Assembly: GCA_964523005.1 (NCBI GenBank) | Contig: CAZFZL010000035.1 | Location: 1-14,023, forward strand | Source of the DNA: UMGS1307 sp964523005 | Lineage (GTDB): Bacteria > Bacillota > Clostridia > Oscillospirales > CAG-382 | Length of the DNA stretch: 14,023 nucleotides | Reading direction: 5' to 3' | Shown: positions 1-6,184 of the stretch, in pieces | Numbering within the stretch: the first letter of the stretch is position 1 | How the letters are laid out: each line of letters begins with the position of its first letter | Notes under the pieces: generated by a model | Seen by the model: only the letters and a program-made list of their open reading frames with translations | Told to the model about the DNA's origin: nothing | The model's database searches: none | Program-made: the position numbers and the translations under genes

Positions 1-61
1 GATCGCTCTCGCAGTTCTCGCAGCAGCAGGCATCGTTACCTACAAGAAGGTCAGAGGATAA
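1..61 (+). CDS. C-terminal end of a sortase-type surface protein (5' truncated by window edge)
   Basis: Only the last 19 codons and a TAA stop are present, read from base 2. They encode a hydrophobic stretch followed by a positively charged tail (IALAVLAAAGIVTYKKVRG). This is the membrane segment plus basic tail that ends sortase-anchored proteins; the sorting motif itself would lie off the window. Bases 1-55 match bases 886-940, at the end of the next gene, without a mismatch, so the two genes are probably tandem paralogues or share a recently copied C-terminal module. Nothing can be said about the N-terminal domain. Confidence 0.8.
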   Translation, partial: IALAVLAAAGIVTYKKVRG

Positions 62-96
62 TCGACTGACCAAACGCTAAAAAACAAACTATGTTG

Positions 97-126
97 AAAA
101 AGGAACGCTGGAAAGCGTTCCTTTTT
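97..126 (+). terminator. Rho-independent terminator of the upstream surface-protein gene
   Basis: A perfect 13-bp stem (97-109 with 114-126) is closed by a GGAA tetraloop. The core GGAACGCT/AGCGTTCC is flanked by five A-T pairs, so the U-tract forms the base of the stem. It lies 36 bases after the stop at 59-61 and before the next promoter. Confidence 0.88.
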
Positions 127-181
127 ATCCTTGTATGTGCACATGCAAACATCAATTGTTGATATATTTCTGTTTTGCGTA

Positions 182-210
182 TTGACAAAATGTGAAAAGA
201 GTGTTAACAT
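182..210 (+). promoter_or_regulatory. Sigma-A-type promoter of the 242-946 gene
   Basis: A perfect -35 box TTGACA (182-187) is followed by a 17-base spacer and TAACAT (205-210, 4 of 6 matches to the -10 consensus). Transcription would begin near 217, leaving a short leader of about 25 bases that contains the ribosome site AAAGGA (229-234), 7 bases before the ATG. Confidence 0.75.
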
Positions 211-241
211 AGCAATATCATAAAACCGAAAGGACATAACA

Positions 242-946
242 ATGAAAAAGTTTTCCAAAGTATTTCTTTGCCTTGCTACGCTCGCTATGATAATATCTCT
301 GGCAGTGATACCGGCAAGTGCAGACAACACCTCCGCTTATATCCAGATACAGAGCGGCTCCGTGCAGGTTCGTTTCACAAACTTTACCGCAGGTGAGACC
401 TATACGATCTCCGCAAAAATGAAGACATCGGACATGGAAGCAAACGGCGGCTTTGCTTATATGAGCTGGTATGAATTCGTCAGCACAGACACCGACAGAG
501 ACGTAAATGCCGATTTCGAAGGATACGGCGCAAACCTCGGTCAGTGGATGGACTGGGCGACCTGCAGCACGGACTCTGATTGGACTGAATACTCCCATTC
601 ATTCACGTTCGGCGCAAATTGCGGCCACCTCAGAGTACAGCTTGGCTTCTATCTTGCTACCGGCACTGTTAGTGTTGACGATATCGTAATCAAGGATGCT
701 GCCGGAAACGTTGTTTTCTCCGAAGATTGGGAAGACGGCTACGATTCTGACATTTGGGATAACGTCGACGACAACGGCGGCACGACCGAATATGTTATTC
801 AGAATTACACGGCTCCCGTTACCTCTGAAGATGAGTCCGGCACCGGCACTCCCGAGACCGGCGACGAAGCTGCTGTTTACGCAGTGATCGCTCTCGCAGT
901 TCTCGCAGCAGCAGGCATCGTTACCTACAAGAAGGTCAGACAGTAA
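242..946 (+). CDS. Secreted, probably cell-wall-anchored protein with a carbohydrate-binding-like beta domain
   Basis: The 234-residue protein starts at an ATG 7 bases after AAAGGA. It begins with a signal peptide (KK at 2-3, hydrophobic core about 7-24, likely cleavage after ASA at 25-27). Residues about 30-165 are rich in aromatic residues and short beta-type strands, with a W-x(4) and DDIVIKD-type ending that recalls CBM4/9-like jelly-roll carbohydrate-binding modules; this is a resemblance, not a firm assignment. A Ser/Thr/Glu-rich linker leads to TPETGD (203-208), a sortase-type motif of the PxTGD class, then a hydrophobic segment and the basic tail YKKVRQ. It likely sits on the outer surface and binds glycan or matrix. 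No catalytic motif is seen and no sortase gene is in the window. The C-terminal coding bases duplicate those of the preceding gene. Confidence 0.8.
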   Translation: MKKFSKVFLCLATLAMIISLAVIPASADNTSAYIQIQSGSVQVRFTNFTAGETYTISAKMKTSDMEANGGFAYMSWYEFVSTDTDRDVNADFEGYGANLGQWMDWATCSTDSDWTEYSHSFTFGANCGHLRVQLGFYLATGTVSVDDIVIKDAAGNVVFSEDWEDGYDSDIWDNVDDNGGTTEYVIQNYTAPVTSEDESGTGTPETGDEAAVYAVIALAVLAAAGIVTYKKVRQ

Positions 947-1014
947 ATAAGTGAAATTTCCGTAACGAACCGGACGGTAAAATACCGGTCTGATGTTCAA
1001 GCGCGGTTATATTC

Positions 1015-1060
1015 AAAGCACCCCACGGCGGTTTACTTTCCTTCCGCCGTGGGGTGCTTT
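1015..1060. terminator. Shared hairpin terminator between convergent genes
   Basis: A perfect 17-bp inverted repeat (1015-1031 with 1044-1060) surrounds a 12-base loop. It begins with AAAG and ends with CTTT. It sits between a plus-strand gene ending at 946 and a minus-strand gene ending at 1121, so it can serve both. The plus-strand exit is followed by an A/T-rich tail with TTTT at the end. The minus-strand exit has only a weak U-run. Confidence 0.82.
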
Positions 1061-1120
1061 ATATTATTTTCCGTCATTGACGGACGTGCCGCCGTGTGTT
1101 ATACTTGTCGTGAGTTAATA

Positions 1121-1819
1121 TTACAGCAGTGTCTGCCGGTTTGTTCCGTAAAAAATATCATTCTTTCCGCTTATAAGCTTACAAAAATCCTCGAACTGCT
1201 TCCATGTGCCGGCAATGTCGAATTCGTAGCTGTGTCCCCATATATAGAACAGCTTCGGCTCATCCGGCTCAAGACGGACGAATTCTTCACCCAGCGCGAA
1301 AAGCTGTTGAGATTCCATGATGTGATAAACAGTCGGATTGAAGCAGAGCAGATCGGATTGTCTGTCGAAGCTGTAAGTCGAAGTGATCGTACGGGCGTAT
1401 TTTATCTTCGTGTTTTCTTTGATGATCTTTTGCACTCGCGCATCGTGGTTAACACCGCCGCCCGGATAAGCCATACCGACGATATCGTAACCGACGAGAC
1501 TTTCGAGCGCAAGTACATCACCGTTGACCTGACGGATTATCTCCTCTTCGGGAAGCTCAGGCAGCATCGGGTGAGTGAGAGTGTGCGCCGCAACCTCGTG
1601 ATTGCAGTATATACGGGCAACCTGATCGGGCTTTATTTTGCGGTGTGTGACCTCGACGCCGCCGCGTTCGAGATAACCGTCCGTTCCGAGCAGTCCCGAA
1701 TTGATGTTGAAGGTCGCTTTAAGACCGTAATAATCGAGTATTTCGACGAGCCTGATGTCCTGCGTCACGCCGTCGTCGTAGCTGAAGGTCACTGCCTTCA
1801 TTTTTCCGTTCCTGAACAT
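1121..1819 (-). CDS. Polysaccharide deacetylase family protein (CE4, NodB-like)
   Basis: The 232-residue product shows the CE4 motifs in order. TFSYDDG (11-17) supplies the catalytic and metal-binding aspartates. HTLTHP (79-84) supplies the two metal-binding histidines in H-x3-H spacing. AYPGGG (117-122) and WGHSYEF (194-200) match later NodB-homology motifs. CE4 enzymes remove N- or O-acetyl groups from sugars such as peptidoglycan or chitin-like chains; the substrate here is unknown. There is no signal peptide or membrane anchor, so unlike many peptidoglycan deacetylases it should be cytoplasmic. The start is well supported by GGAGG (minus strand, 1827-1831) 7 bases before the ATG. The protein stops soon after the TN motif (226-227), so its C-terminus may be slightly short for the family. 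It stands alone on its strand, divergent from the 1888 gene. Confidence 0.88.
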   Translation of the reverse strand: MFRNGKMKAVTFSYDDGVTQDIRLVEILDYYGLKATFNINSGLLGTDGYLERGGVEVTHRKIKPDQVARIYCNHEVAAHTLTHPMLPELPEEEIIRQVNGDVLALESLVGYDIVGMAYPGGGVNHDARVQKIIKENTKIKYARTITSTYSFDRQSDLLCFNPTVYHIMESQQLFALGEEFVRLEPDEPKLFYIWGHSYEFDIAGTWKQFEDFCKLISGKNDIFYGTNRQTLL

Positions 1820-1851
1820 TCCTATTCCTCCGTAATTTGTTGTTAATTGAG

Positions 1852-1880
1852 ATTATAGTACTTTTTTTATTCCTTTGCAA
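1852..1880 (-). promoter_or_regulatory. Promoter of the deacetylase gene
   Basis: On the minus strand TTGCAA (1875-1880, 4 of 6) is followed by 17 bases and a perfect TATAAT (complement of 1852-1857). Transcription would start near 1845, about 26 bases before the ATG, leaving room for GGAGG. No equally good plus-strand promoter for the divergent gene was found in the same gap. Confidence 0.65.
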
Positions 1881-1887
1881 TATAAAA

Positions 1888-3069
1888 ATGAAAGGTTTGG
1901 TTTTCAATGTGGCAAGCTTGGACGAACAGACAAAACGTGCAATAAAGACGCTTTCGGATAGTGACGCGCCGGAGGTTTCCGGCGCGACATCAGAAAGCGT
2001 TCCGGCTAAGCAGCAAAAAAGCAGCGGTGAAATAATCGGGAAGAAAGAAGAAGAGAAACCGGTGCGTACAAAAAAAACACGGTATATCGTGCTTGCCTGT
2101 GCGCTTGCGGCGCTCCTTGCTGCGGCGATATTGTTTTTGATGCTTTCAAACGGCGATAATGAGCAACAGCGAACCGGTATGCTCGCGAACTACGGTGAAA
2201 TTACATCGCATCGCGTTTATCCGTATTATGACGATGCGGTGTATTGTGCAGACGCGTTTGCCGTGAGGGTGACAGACAGTGACAAAAGCCACTATGTCAA
2301 ATACGACCCTGAAAACGGCGTCACGGACGAACCCGTCGACTATATCCCGAGTGGTATGGAATTTACTGTTACGATCGACGAAGACGCGAGAGTGCGAAGC
2401 AATATCAGCGGCGAGGTGCTGTGTGCCCTTGACGGCGCATCCACACCCACATCCACATTCACCTACACATACACTGTCGTTGACGAACGCGACGGCGCAG
2501 CCGTTATACGCGGCGGTGATGAAGCTTATTATTGTGTTTCACTTACGGGTAAAAGCAGAGAGTTTATAACAATCGGCGAAGAGTATGGCTTTCTTTATAC
2601 GCTCGGCGGAGAAATGTATTTCGGCCATATCACTCAGGAGGGCGGCTATGACGGTTTGTTCAGGGTGGAAAGCGGTGAACTGAGACTCGTTTTCAGCGGA
2701 AGCAGATTCATATCGTTTGTTCTCGGCGACGGGATAGCCGCGCTTTTCCCGGAAGCGGGCAAGGCGGTGATCGTTGAGGATTACACCATAAGGCTTATTG
2801 ATCTCGGGGCCGATGAAAGCAATAAAAAATATCTGCCGTTCGCATTTTTTGAAGAAAAGCTGTACTATGCGGTCAATACCGCTCAGGGCGGTATGCTATG
2901 GTGCTTTGATGCCGACAGCGGCGAAGCATTGCTGCTTGCAAAAACAGAATACACCGTTTCGTCCGTCGCGGTGCATAATGGTGCGGCAGTGTATACAACA
3001 TGCTGCGTCGAAGTCACCGACGCGCATTATACCGCGTGGGAGAGCGCGGTGGGGTATTGCAGCAGATAA
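1888..3069 (+). CDS. Uncharacterised single-pass membrane protein with a large extracytoplasmic beta-rich domain
   Basis: I do not recognise the family. From the ATG at 1888 the product is 393 residues. A charged, Lys/Glu/Ser-rich cytoplasmic segment of about 64 residues precedes one membrane helix (about 2086-2145, YIVLACALAALLAAAILFLM) that follows the basic KKTRY. The rest would lie outside the membrane. It is built of short repeating strand-like units with many Tyr and Gly residues and phrases such as WCFDADSGE, which suggest a beta-propeller-like or DUF5050-like fold; this is inference only. A Ser/Thr/Tyr-rich low-complexity patch is encoded near 2440-2476. The start is uncertain: the ATG at 1888 has no clear ribosome site, and a GTG at 1909 has AAAGG 13 bases upstream. 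The reading frame is open back to 1837. No terminator is evident before the next gene. Confidence 0.7.
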   Translation: MKGLVFNVASLDEQTKRAIKTLSDSDAPEVSGATSESVPAKQQKSSGEIIGKKEEEKPVRTKKTRYIVLACALAALLAAAILFLMLSNGDNEQQRTGMLANYGEITSHRVYPYYDDAVYCADAFAVRVTDSDKSHYVKYDPENGVTDEPVDYIPSGMEFTVTIDEDARVRSNISGEVLCALDGASTPTSTFTYTYTVVDERDGAAVIRGGDEAYYCVSLTGKSREFITIGEEYGFLYTLGGEMYFGHITQEGGYDGLFRVESGELRLVFSGSRFISFVLGDGIAALFPEAGKAVIVEDYTIRLIDLGADESNKKYLPFAFFEEKLYYAVNTAQGGMLWCFDADSGEALLLAKTEYTVSSVAVHNGAAVYTTCCVEVTDAHYTAWESAVGYCSR

Positions 3070-3200
3070 AATAATATCGATTGTGTCATATCTTTTTCTG
3101 GCGATTTTTAAAACGCGGCATATTATGTAATAAGTCGACAGACCGGATGGCGCGGCTCTTCATCGCGGTGGAGAGCGATCGTGCCGTTCTGAATAAAAAC

Positions 3201-3205
3201 GGAGG
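3201..3205 (+). promoter_or_regulatory. Ribosome binding site that fixes the start of the Cys-rich protein
   Basis: GGAGG at 3201-3205 lies 7 bases before the ATG at 3213. A second in-frame ATG at 3207 is only one base from the site and is too close. The longer open frame that begins at 3081 has no ribosome site and lacks the cysteine-rich character. Confidence 0.8.
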
Positions 3206-3212
3206 TATGACT

Positions 3213-4052
3213 ATGGTAGATAAACTTTTCCCCGGCGGCAAGGGCTGCGGCGACATGTGCTGCATAAATGTCAACAAAATATTCGACTCAGCCCGCGACA
3301 AAGACTGCCTTGAGGATCTGAGAGTGTTTCTGTGCGGAGAAGCACAGGAGACGCTTGACCGCGCCTCGAATATCCGCTGTAAGAGCGTTGAGATAATATC
3401 GGCGAACATCAATCTCGAAACGGTTCCGTTCAACAGAGGATTTTTCCAGGTAAACATCCGCTTCTATTTCTGCTGCACGTTTGAATGCTGCGTGTTCAAC
3501 GGTACGGTGGCGGAGATAAGAGGCATTGCCGTATGCGATAAGCGAATAATTCTGTTCGGCGGTGAGAAAAACGTGAGCATATTTACTTCTGACCCCGATC
3601 GCAACACCTTCTGTCCGCACATTGAGGAAATCGATTGCTCGGCGCAGTCGACGCTGCCTGTTGCAGTGATCGAGGCGGCGGCGCCGATTTGTCTTGATGC
3701 GAAGATCATCGAGCGGTCAAGACCCTTCGGAACATGCTGCTGCGCGCCTGACGCGATCCCCGAAACAGTTTCGGCGCGCTTCGGAGGTCAATTCGTTGAT
3801 GGACACGGAACGAACAGGCTGTTTGTAACGATAGGTATGTTCACTGTCGTCAGACTCGAACGACCCGTTCAGCTGCTCATCCCCTCGTGCTCGTACTGCC
3901 TGCCGGATAAGGACAGCAAGCCTGCGGGCTGCGGCAACGACCCGTGCAGTGTGTTCTCGCAGCTTGGATTCCCGATGAATGAATTTTTCCCCTTTTCAGA
4001 GCCCGGAGGGCCTGAGATACCGCCTCAGCCGCACAGCACACCCAACAGATAG
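3213..4052 (+). CDS. Cysteine-rich protein of unknown function (uncharacterised clostridial family)
   Basis: The 279-residue product carries 21 cysteines, including pairs or triplets at 16-17, 87-88, 92-93 and 175-177. The N-terminal segment CCINVNKIFDSARDKDC (16-32) and the later QVNIRFYF (79-86) resemble, from memory, a widespread family of uncharacterised proteins in Clostridia; I know of no assigned function. There is no signal peptide or membrane helix. The C-terminus is Pro-rich (about 260-276). The paired cysteines could bind metal or form disulfide cross-links, for example in a spore or coat-like structure, but the sequence does not show this. It appears to be a single-gene unit: a 143-base gap precedes it and a strong terminator follows 7 bases after the stop. 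No clear promoter was identified in the preceding gap. Confidence 0.82.
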   Translation: MVDKLFPGGKGCGDMCCINVNKIFDSARDKDCLEDLRVFLCGEAQETLDRASNIRCKSVEIISANINLETVPFNRGFFQVNIRFYFCCTFECCVFNGTVAEIRGIAVCDKRIILFGGEKNVSIFTSDPDRNTFCPHIEEIDCSAQSTLPVAVIEAAAPICLDAKIIERSRPFGTCCCAPDAIPETVSARFGGQFVDGHGTNRLFVTIGMFTVVRLERPVQLLIPSCSYCLPDKDSKPAGCGNDPCSVFSQLGFPMNEFFPFSEPGGPEIPPQPHSTPNR

Positions 4053-4059
4053 CATAAAG

Positions 4060-4090
4060 AAGCCGCGGCGGCAGCCGCGGCTTGTTTTTT
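4060..4090 (+). terminator. Rho-independent terminator after the Cys-rich protein gene
   Basis: A perfect GC-rich 10-bp stem (4060-4069 with 4074-4083) with loop GGCA is followed by GTTTTTT (4084-4090). It separates the Cys-rich gene from the apbE-rnf operon. Confidence 0.93.
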
Positions 4091-4137
4091 GCCCGTTAAG
4101 TGCTTTGTGAGAGCGCTGATTTTGTAAAGAATTGATA

Positions 4138-4166
4138 TTGTATTTTTTCGAAAAGAGTGGTATTAT
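4138..4166 (+). promoter_or_regulatory. Possible promoter of the apbE-rnf operon
   Basis: TATTAT (4161-4166, 5 of 6) lies 17 bases after TTGTAT (4138-4143, only 3 of 6). A better -35 match, TTGATA at 4132-4137, has a 23-base gap and is too far away. The region is A/T-rich, lies just after a terminator and 62 bases before the GTG start, so a promoter is expected here. The exact boxes are tentative. No FMN-riboswitch-like conserved blocks were seen. Confidence 0.45.
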
Positions 4167-4227
4167 TGTAAACGGGTTATTTCGGAGAAAATCCGAAGCT
4201 CTGACGAGAAACGGAGACGTTCTGACG

Positions 4228-5244
4228 GTGAAAGACAAGCTTTGGAAAAACACGACAGTATATCTTGTCGCCGCCGCGCTGCTCGTTGTAAGCGCGTGCG
4301 TTATCTTTTTGCGCTCGAAGACGAACACAGCTGATGAAGGCTCGTTCTTCGCGATGGGTACATATGTATTCGTAACAGCATACAAAAACGATTGCACTGC
4401 CGAAGTAAAAAGCACTGTCGAAAAATGTGAGAGCGAGATCTCACACCGCATCGAAAGCTCGTATATTGCGCGTCTGAACGACAAAAAAGCGCTCGCGCTT
4501 CCGGATTACCTGTCGGATATACTCGATATGTCACTTGAGCTGTGCGAAGCTACAGACGGTAAATACACCGCCTGCATACTGCCCCTTACATCGCTTTGGA
4601 ATTTCGACGCGGATAAAAAGACGATACCGGAAGCCTCTGCGCTCGAAGAAGCGTTGGTCAGGATGGATGAATGCTTCCTCGCGTGCAACGACGGATTATG
4701 GACGGGCATGGGAATAGACCTCGGCTCAGTCGGCAAGGGCGCGGCGTGTGACGCGGCGGCGGAAGTGTTTAAGAAAAATGGCGCGTCAGGCGTTATCGCC
4801 GTAGGCGGAAGCCTTGCGCTCGTCGGCGACAAGAACAAAAAAGCATGGACAGTCGCGGTGCGCGATCCGTTTTCCGACAGCGCCTCAAGCGTGTTTTTGA
4901 CGCTCTCGCTCGGAGAGTGCTTTGTTTCGACGTCGGGAAGCTATGAAAAATGTTTTATCGAAAACCAAAAACTGTATCATCATATATTGGATTCGAAGAC
5001 GGGAATGCCTGCCGAAAGCGAGCTTGTCTCGGTGACGGTTATAACGGACAGCGGCGCGCTGTCCGACGCGCTTTCAACGGCGTTTTTCCTCGTGGGGAAG
5101 GAACGCTCGCTTACGCTTGCGGCGCAATACGGCGCGCAGGTAGTATTTGTGTATGCTGACAAAACGGTGATCGCGACAGAGGGACTCAGCGGAAAGATAA
5201 CATCACAGTCCGGTACGGAGATAACGTATGAAGCTGTCGGGTAA
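4228..5244 (+). CDS. apbE: FAD:protein FMN transferase (ApbE)
   Basis: ApbE cleaves FAD and attaches FMN by a phosphoester bond to a Thr in target proteins outside the membrane. The 338-residue product has the family marks: AMGT (42-45), SLWNFD (122-127), GIDLGSVGKG (162-171), VSTSGSYE (233-240), YHHILDSKTGMPA (250-262) and SGALSDALST (275-284), whose D280 is a likely Mg2+ ligand. GG is kept in AVGGSL (191-196), where an Asn commonly follows in relatives. The GTG at 4228 is chosen because GGAGA (4213-4217) precedes it by 10 bases and the frame then begins with a short basic N-terminus and a membrane helix (11-28). VSAC at 21-24 fits a lipobox, but the hydrophobic stretch continues past the Cys, so a plain membrane anchor is equally possible. 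It is the first gene of the rnf operon, and its expected targets, RnfG and RnfD, are encoded downstream. Confidence 0.95.
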   Translation: MKDKLWKNTTVYLVAAALLVVSACVIFLRSKTNTADEGSFFAMGTYVFVTAYKNDCTAEVKSTVEKCESEISHRIESSYIARLNDKKALALPDYLSDILDMSLELCEATDGKYTACILPLTSLWNFDADKKTIPEASALEEALVRMDECFLACNDGLWTGMGIDLGSVGKGAACDAAAEVFKKNGASGVIAVGGSLALVGDKNKKAWTVAVRDPFSDSASSVFLTLSLGECFVSTSGSYEKCFIENQKLYHHILDSKTGMPAESELVSVTVITDSGALSDALSTAFFLVGKERSLTLAAQYGAQVVFVYADKTVIATEGLSGKITSQSGTEITYEAVG

Positions 5245-5590
5245 AGTCGATATTATCATAATACTCGTGTCGCTTGCCGCGGTGCTGCTCGTAATGTCGT
5301 TTACCTCGTCAGCCGGAGAGACGGCAGTTATAACGTGCGGCGGTGAAGAGCTGTTTGTCAATTTTCGTGAATTGACTCAGGAAATGCACTATACCTTTGA
5401 AACGGGCGGCGGTACCGTCGTTATAGCGGCAGATGGCACGGGCGTATGGTTCGAAAGCTCACCGTGCAGCGACAAAATATGCGTGAATACCGGGAAAATA
5501 TCGAACGCCGGCGAATGCGCTGTCTGCGTGCCGTGCGGCATAAGCATATATATTGAAGGTAAAAAAAGCACGGACGGTATGACGGGATGA
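5228..5590 (+). CDS. NusG domain II-containing membrane-anchored protein
   Basis: This 120-residue protein starts inside the end of apbE (17-base overlap). GGAG at 5216-5219 is 8 bases before the ATG. One N-terminal helix (about 8-25) anchors it, and the rest faces outward. The segment SPCSDKICVNTGKIS (78-92) is the hallmark of the small NusG-domain-II family (pfam07009 type) that lacks the RNA-polymerase-binding NusG domain, so it is not a transcription factor. Such proteins are commonly linked to apbE and rnf genes in Firmicutes; their role is not established. There are six cysteines (37, 80, 85, 97, 100, 103), including a CAVCVPC cluster that seems richer than usual for the family. It overlaps the next gene by ATGA, implying translational coupling. 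Confidence 0.88.
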   Translation: MKLSGKVDIIIILVSLAAVLLVMSFTSSAGETAVITCGGEELFVNFRELTQEMHYTFETGGGTVVIAADGTGVWFESSPCSDKICVNTGKISNAGECAVCVPCGISIYIEGKKSTDGMTG

Positions 5591-6117
5591 AGAAAACGAT
5601 GCGAATCGCCCTCACGGGCATCCTTACCGCTCTCGCGATAGCGCTCTCTGTGCTTGAATCGCTCTTCACGCCGCTGCTCCCGGTAGGCGCGAAGCCCGGG
5701 CTTTCGAATATAGTGACAATGTACACCGCGAAAACGCTCGGCGCCGGGTATGCGCTGTCGGTTGCGGTCGTAAAATCGCTCTTCGTGCTGATAACGCGCG
5801 GAACGACGGCGTTCGCGATGAGTCTTGCAGGCGGCGTGGCGAGCGTGGGCGTAATGGTGCTGCTGATAAAATTCGGAAAGACGAAGATAGGCTGTATAGG
5901 AATAGGCGTCGCCGGCGCGCTGACGCATAATTTGATGCAGCTGCTCGTTTCGTACCTGATCATGAACGTCAACGTGCTTTATTATGCACCGGCACTTATT
6001 GTGTTCGCGCTCGTAAGCGGAAGCATCACGGGCGTTCTGCTTCACGTTACCGTGCGCACGCTTGAAAAGCGTACGGCGGACGCCGGGATAAACATAGACG
6101 AAAAGGACGAGCAGTAA
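5587..6117 (+). CDS. Gx transporter family protein (pfam07456, 'heptaprenyl diphosphate synthase component I')
   Basis: The 176-residue integral membrane protein has about five hydrophobic segments. It carries the family signature VGAKPGLSN (33-41) after an N-terminal helix, and conserved patches TRGTTAFAMSLAGG and THNLMQ. It starts within the ATGA overlap with the preceding gene. The family is often annotated as component I of heptaprenyl diphosphate synthase, but it looks like a small transporter related in form to ECF S-components. No polyprenyl synthetase gene, the usual component II, is present in the window. Its place between the FMN-transferase block and rnfC suggests a link to flavin or quinone-like cofactor supply, which is inference. 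A 67-base gap follows, with no terminator and only a weak 4-bp hairpin near 6128-6139. Confidence 0.85.
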   Translation: MKKTMRIALTGILTALAIALSVLESLFTPLLPVGAKPGLSNIVTMYTAKTLGAGYALSVAVVKSLFVLITRGTTAFAMSLAGGVASVGVMVLLIKFGKTKIGCIGIGVAGALTHNLMQLLVSYLIMNVNVLYYAPALIVFALVSGSITGVLLHVTVRTLEKRTADAGINIDEKDEQ

Positions 6118-6184
6118 TTGTCGCAATCGGCGAATGCCGTTGAAAACTTATAAAACAAAAAATCATAAACGAAAAGGAAAAGAA

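Noticed and set aside
1049..1846. Plus-strand open frame of 265 codons
   Set aside because: It is fully antisense to the deacetylase gene, whose CE4 motifs, promoter and ribosome site are clear, and it runs out of the terminator hairpin.
4132..4166. TTGATA as the -35 box of the operon promoter
   Set aside because: It matches the consensus better than TTGTAT but stands 23 bases from TATTAT, outside the normal 16-18 spacing.
4084..4227. FMN riboswitch upstream of apbE
   Set aside because: The gap is short and I see none of the conserved RFN blocks; only a tentative promoter is present.
5389..6126. Minus-strand open frame of 245 codons opposite the NusG-II and Gx genes
   Set aside because: Arg/His/Tyr-rich product with no recognisable domain and no ribosome site, against two well-supported genes with coupled starts.
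6118..6184. Internal promoter or terminator between the Gx gene and rnfC
   Set aside because: TATAAA at 6149-6154 has no -35 at proper distance, and the only hairpin (CGGC-GAAT-GCCG) is four base pairs with no U-tract.
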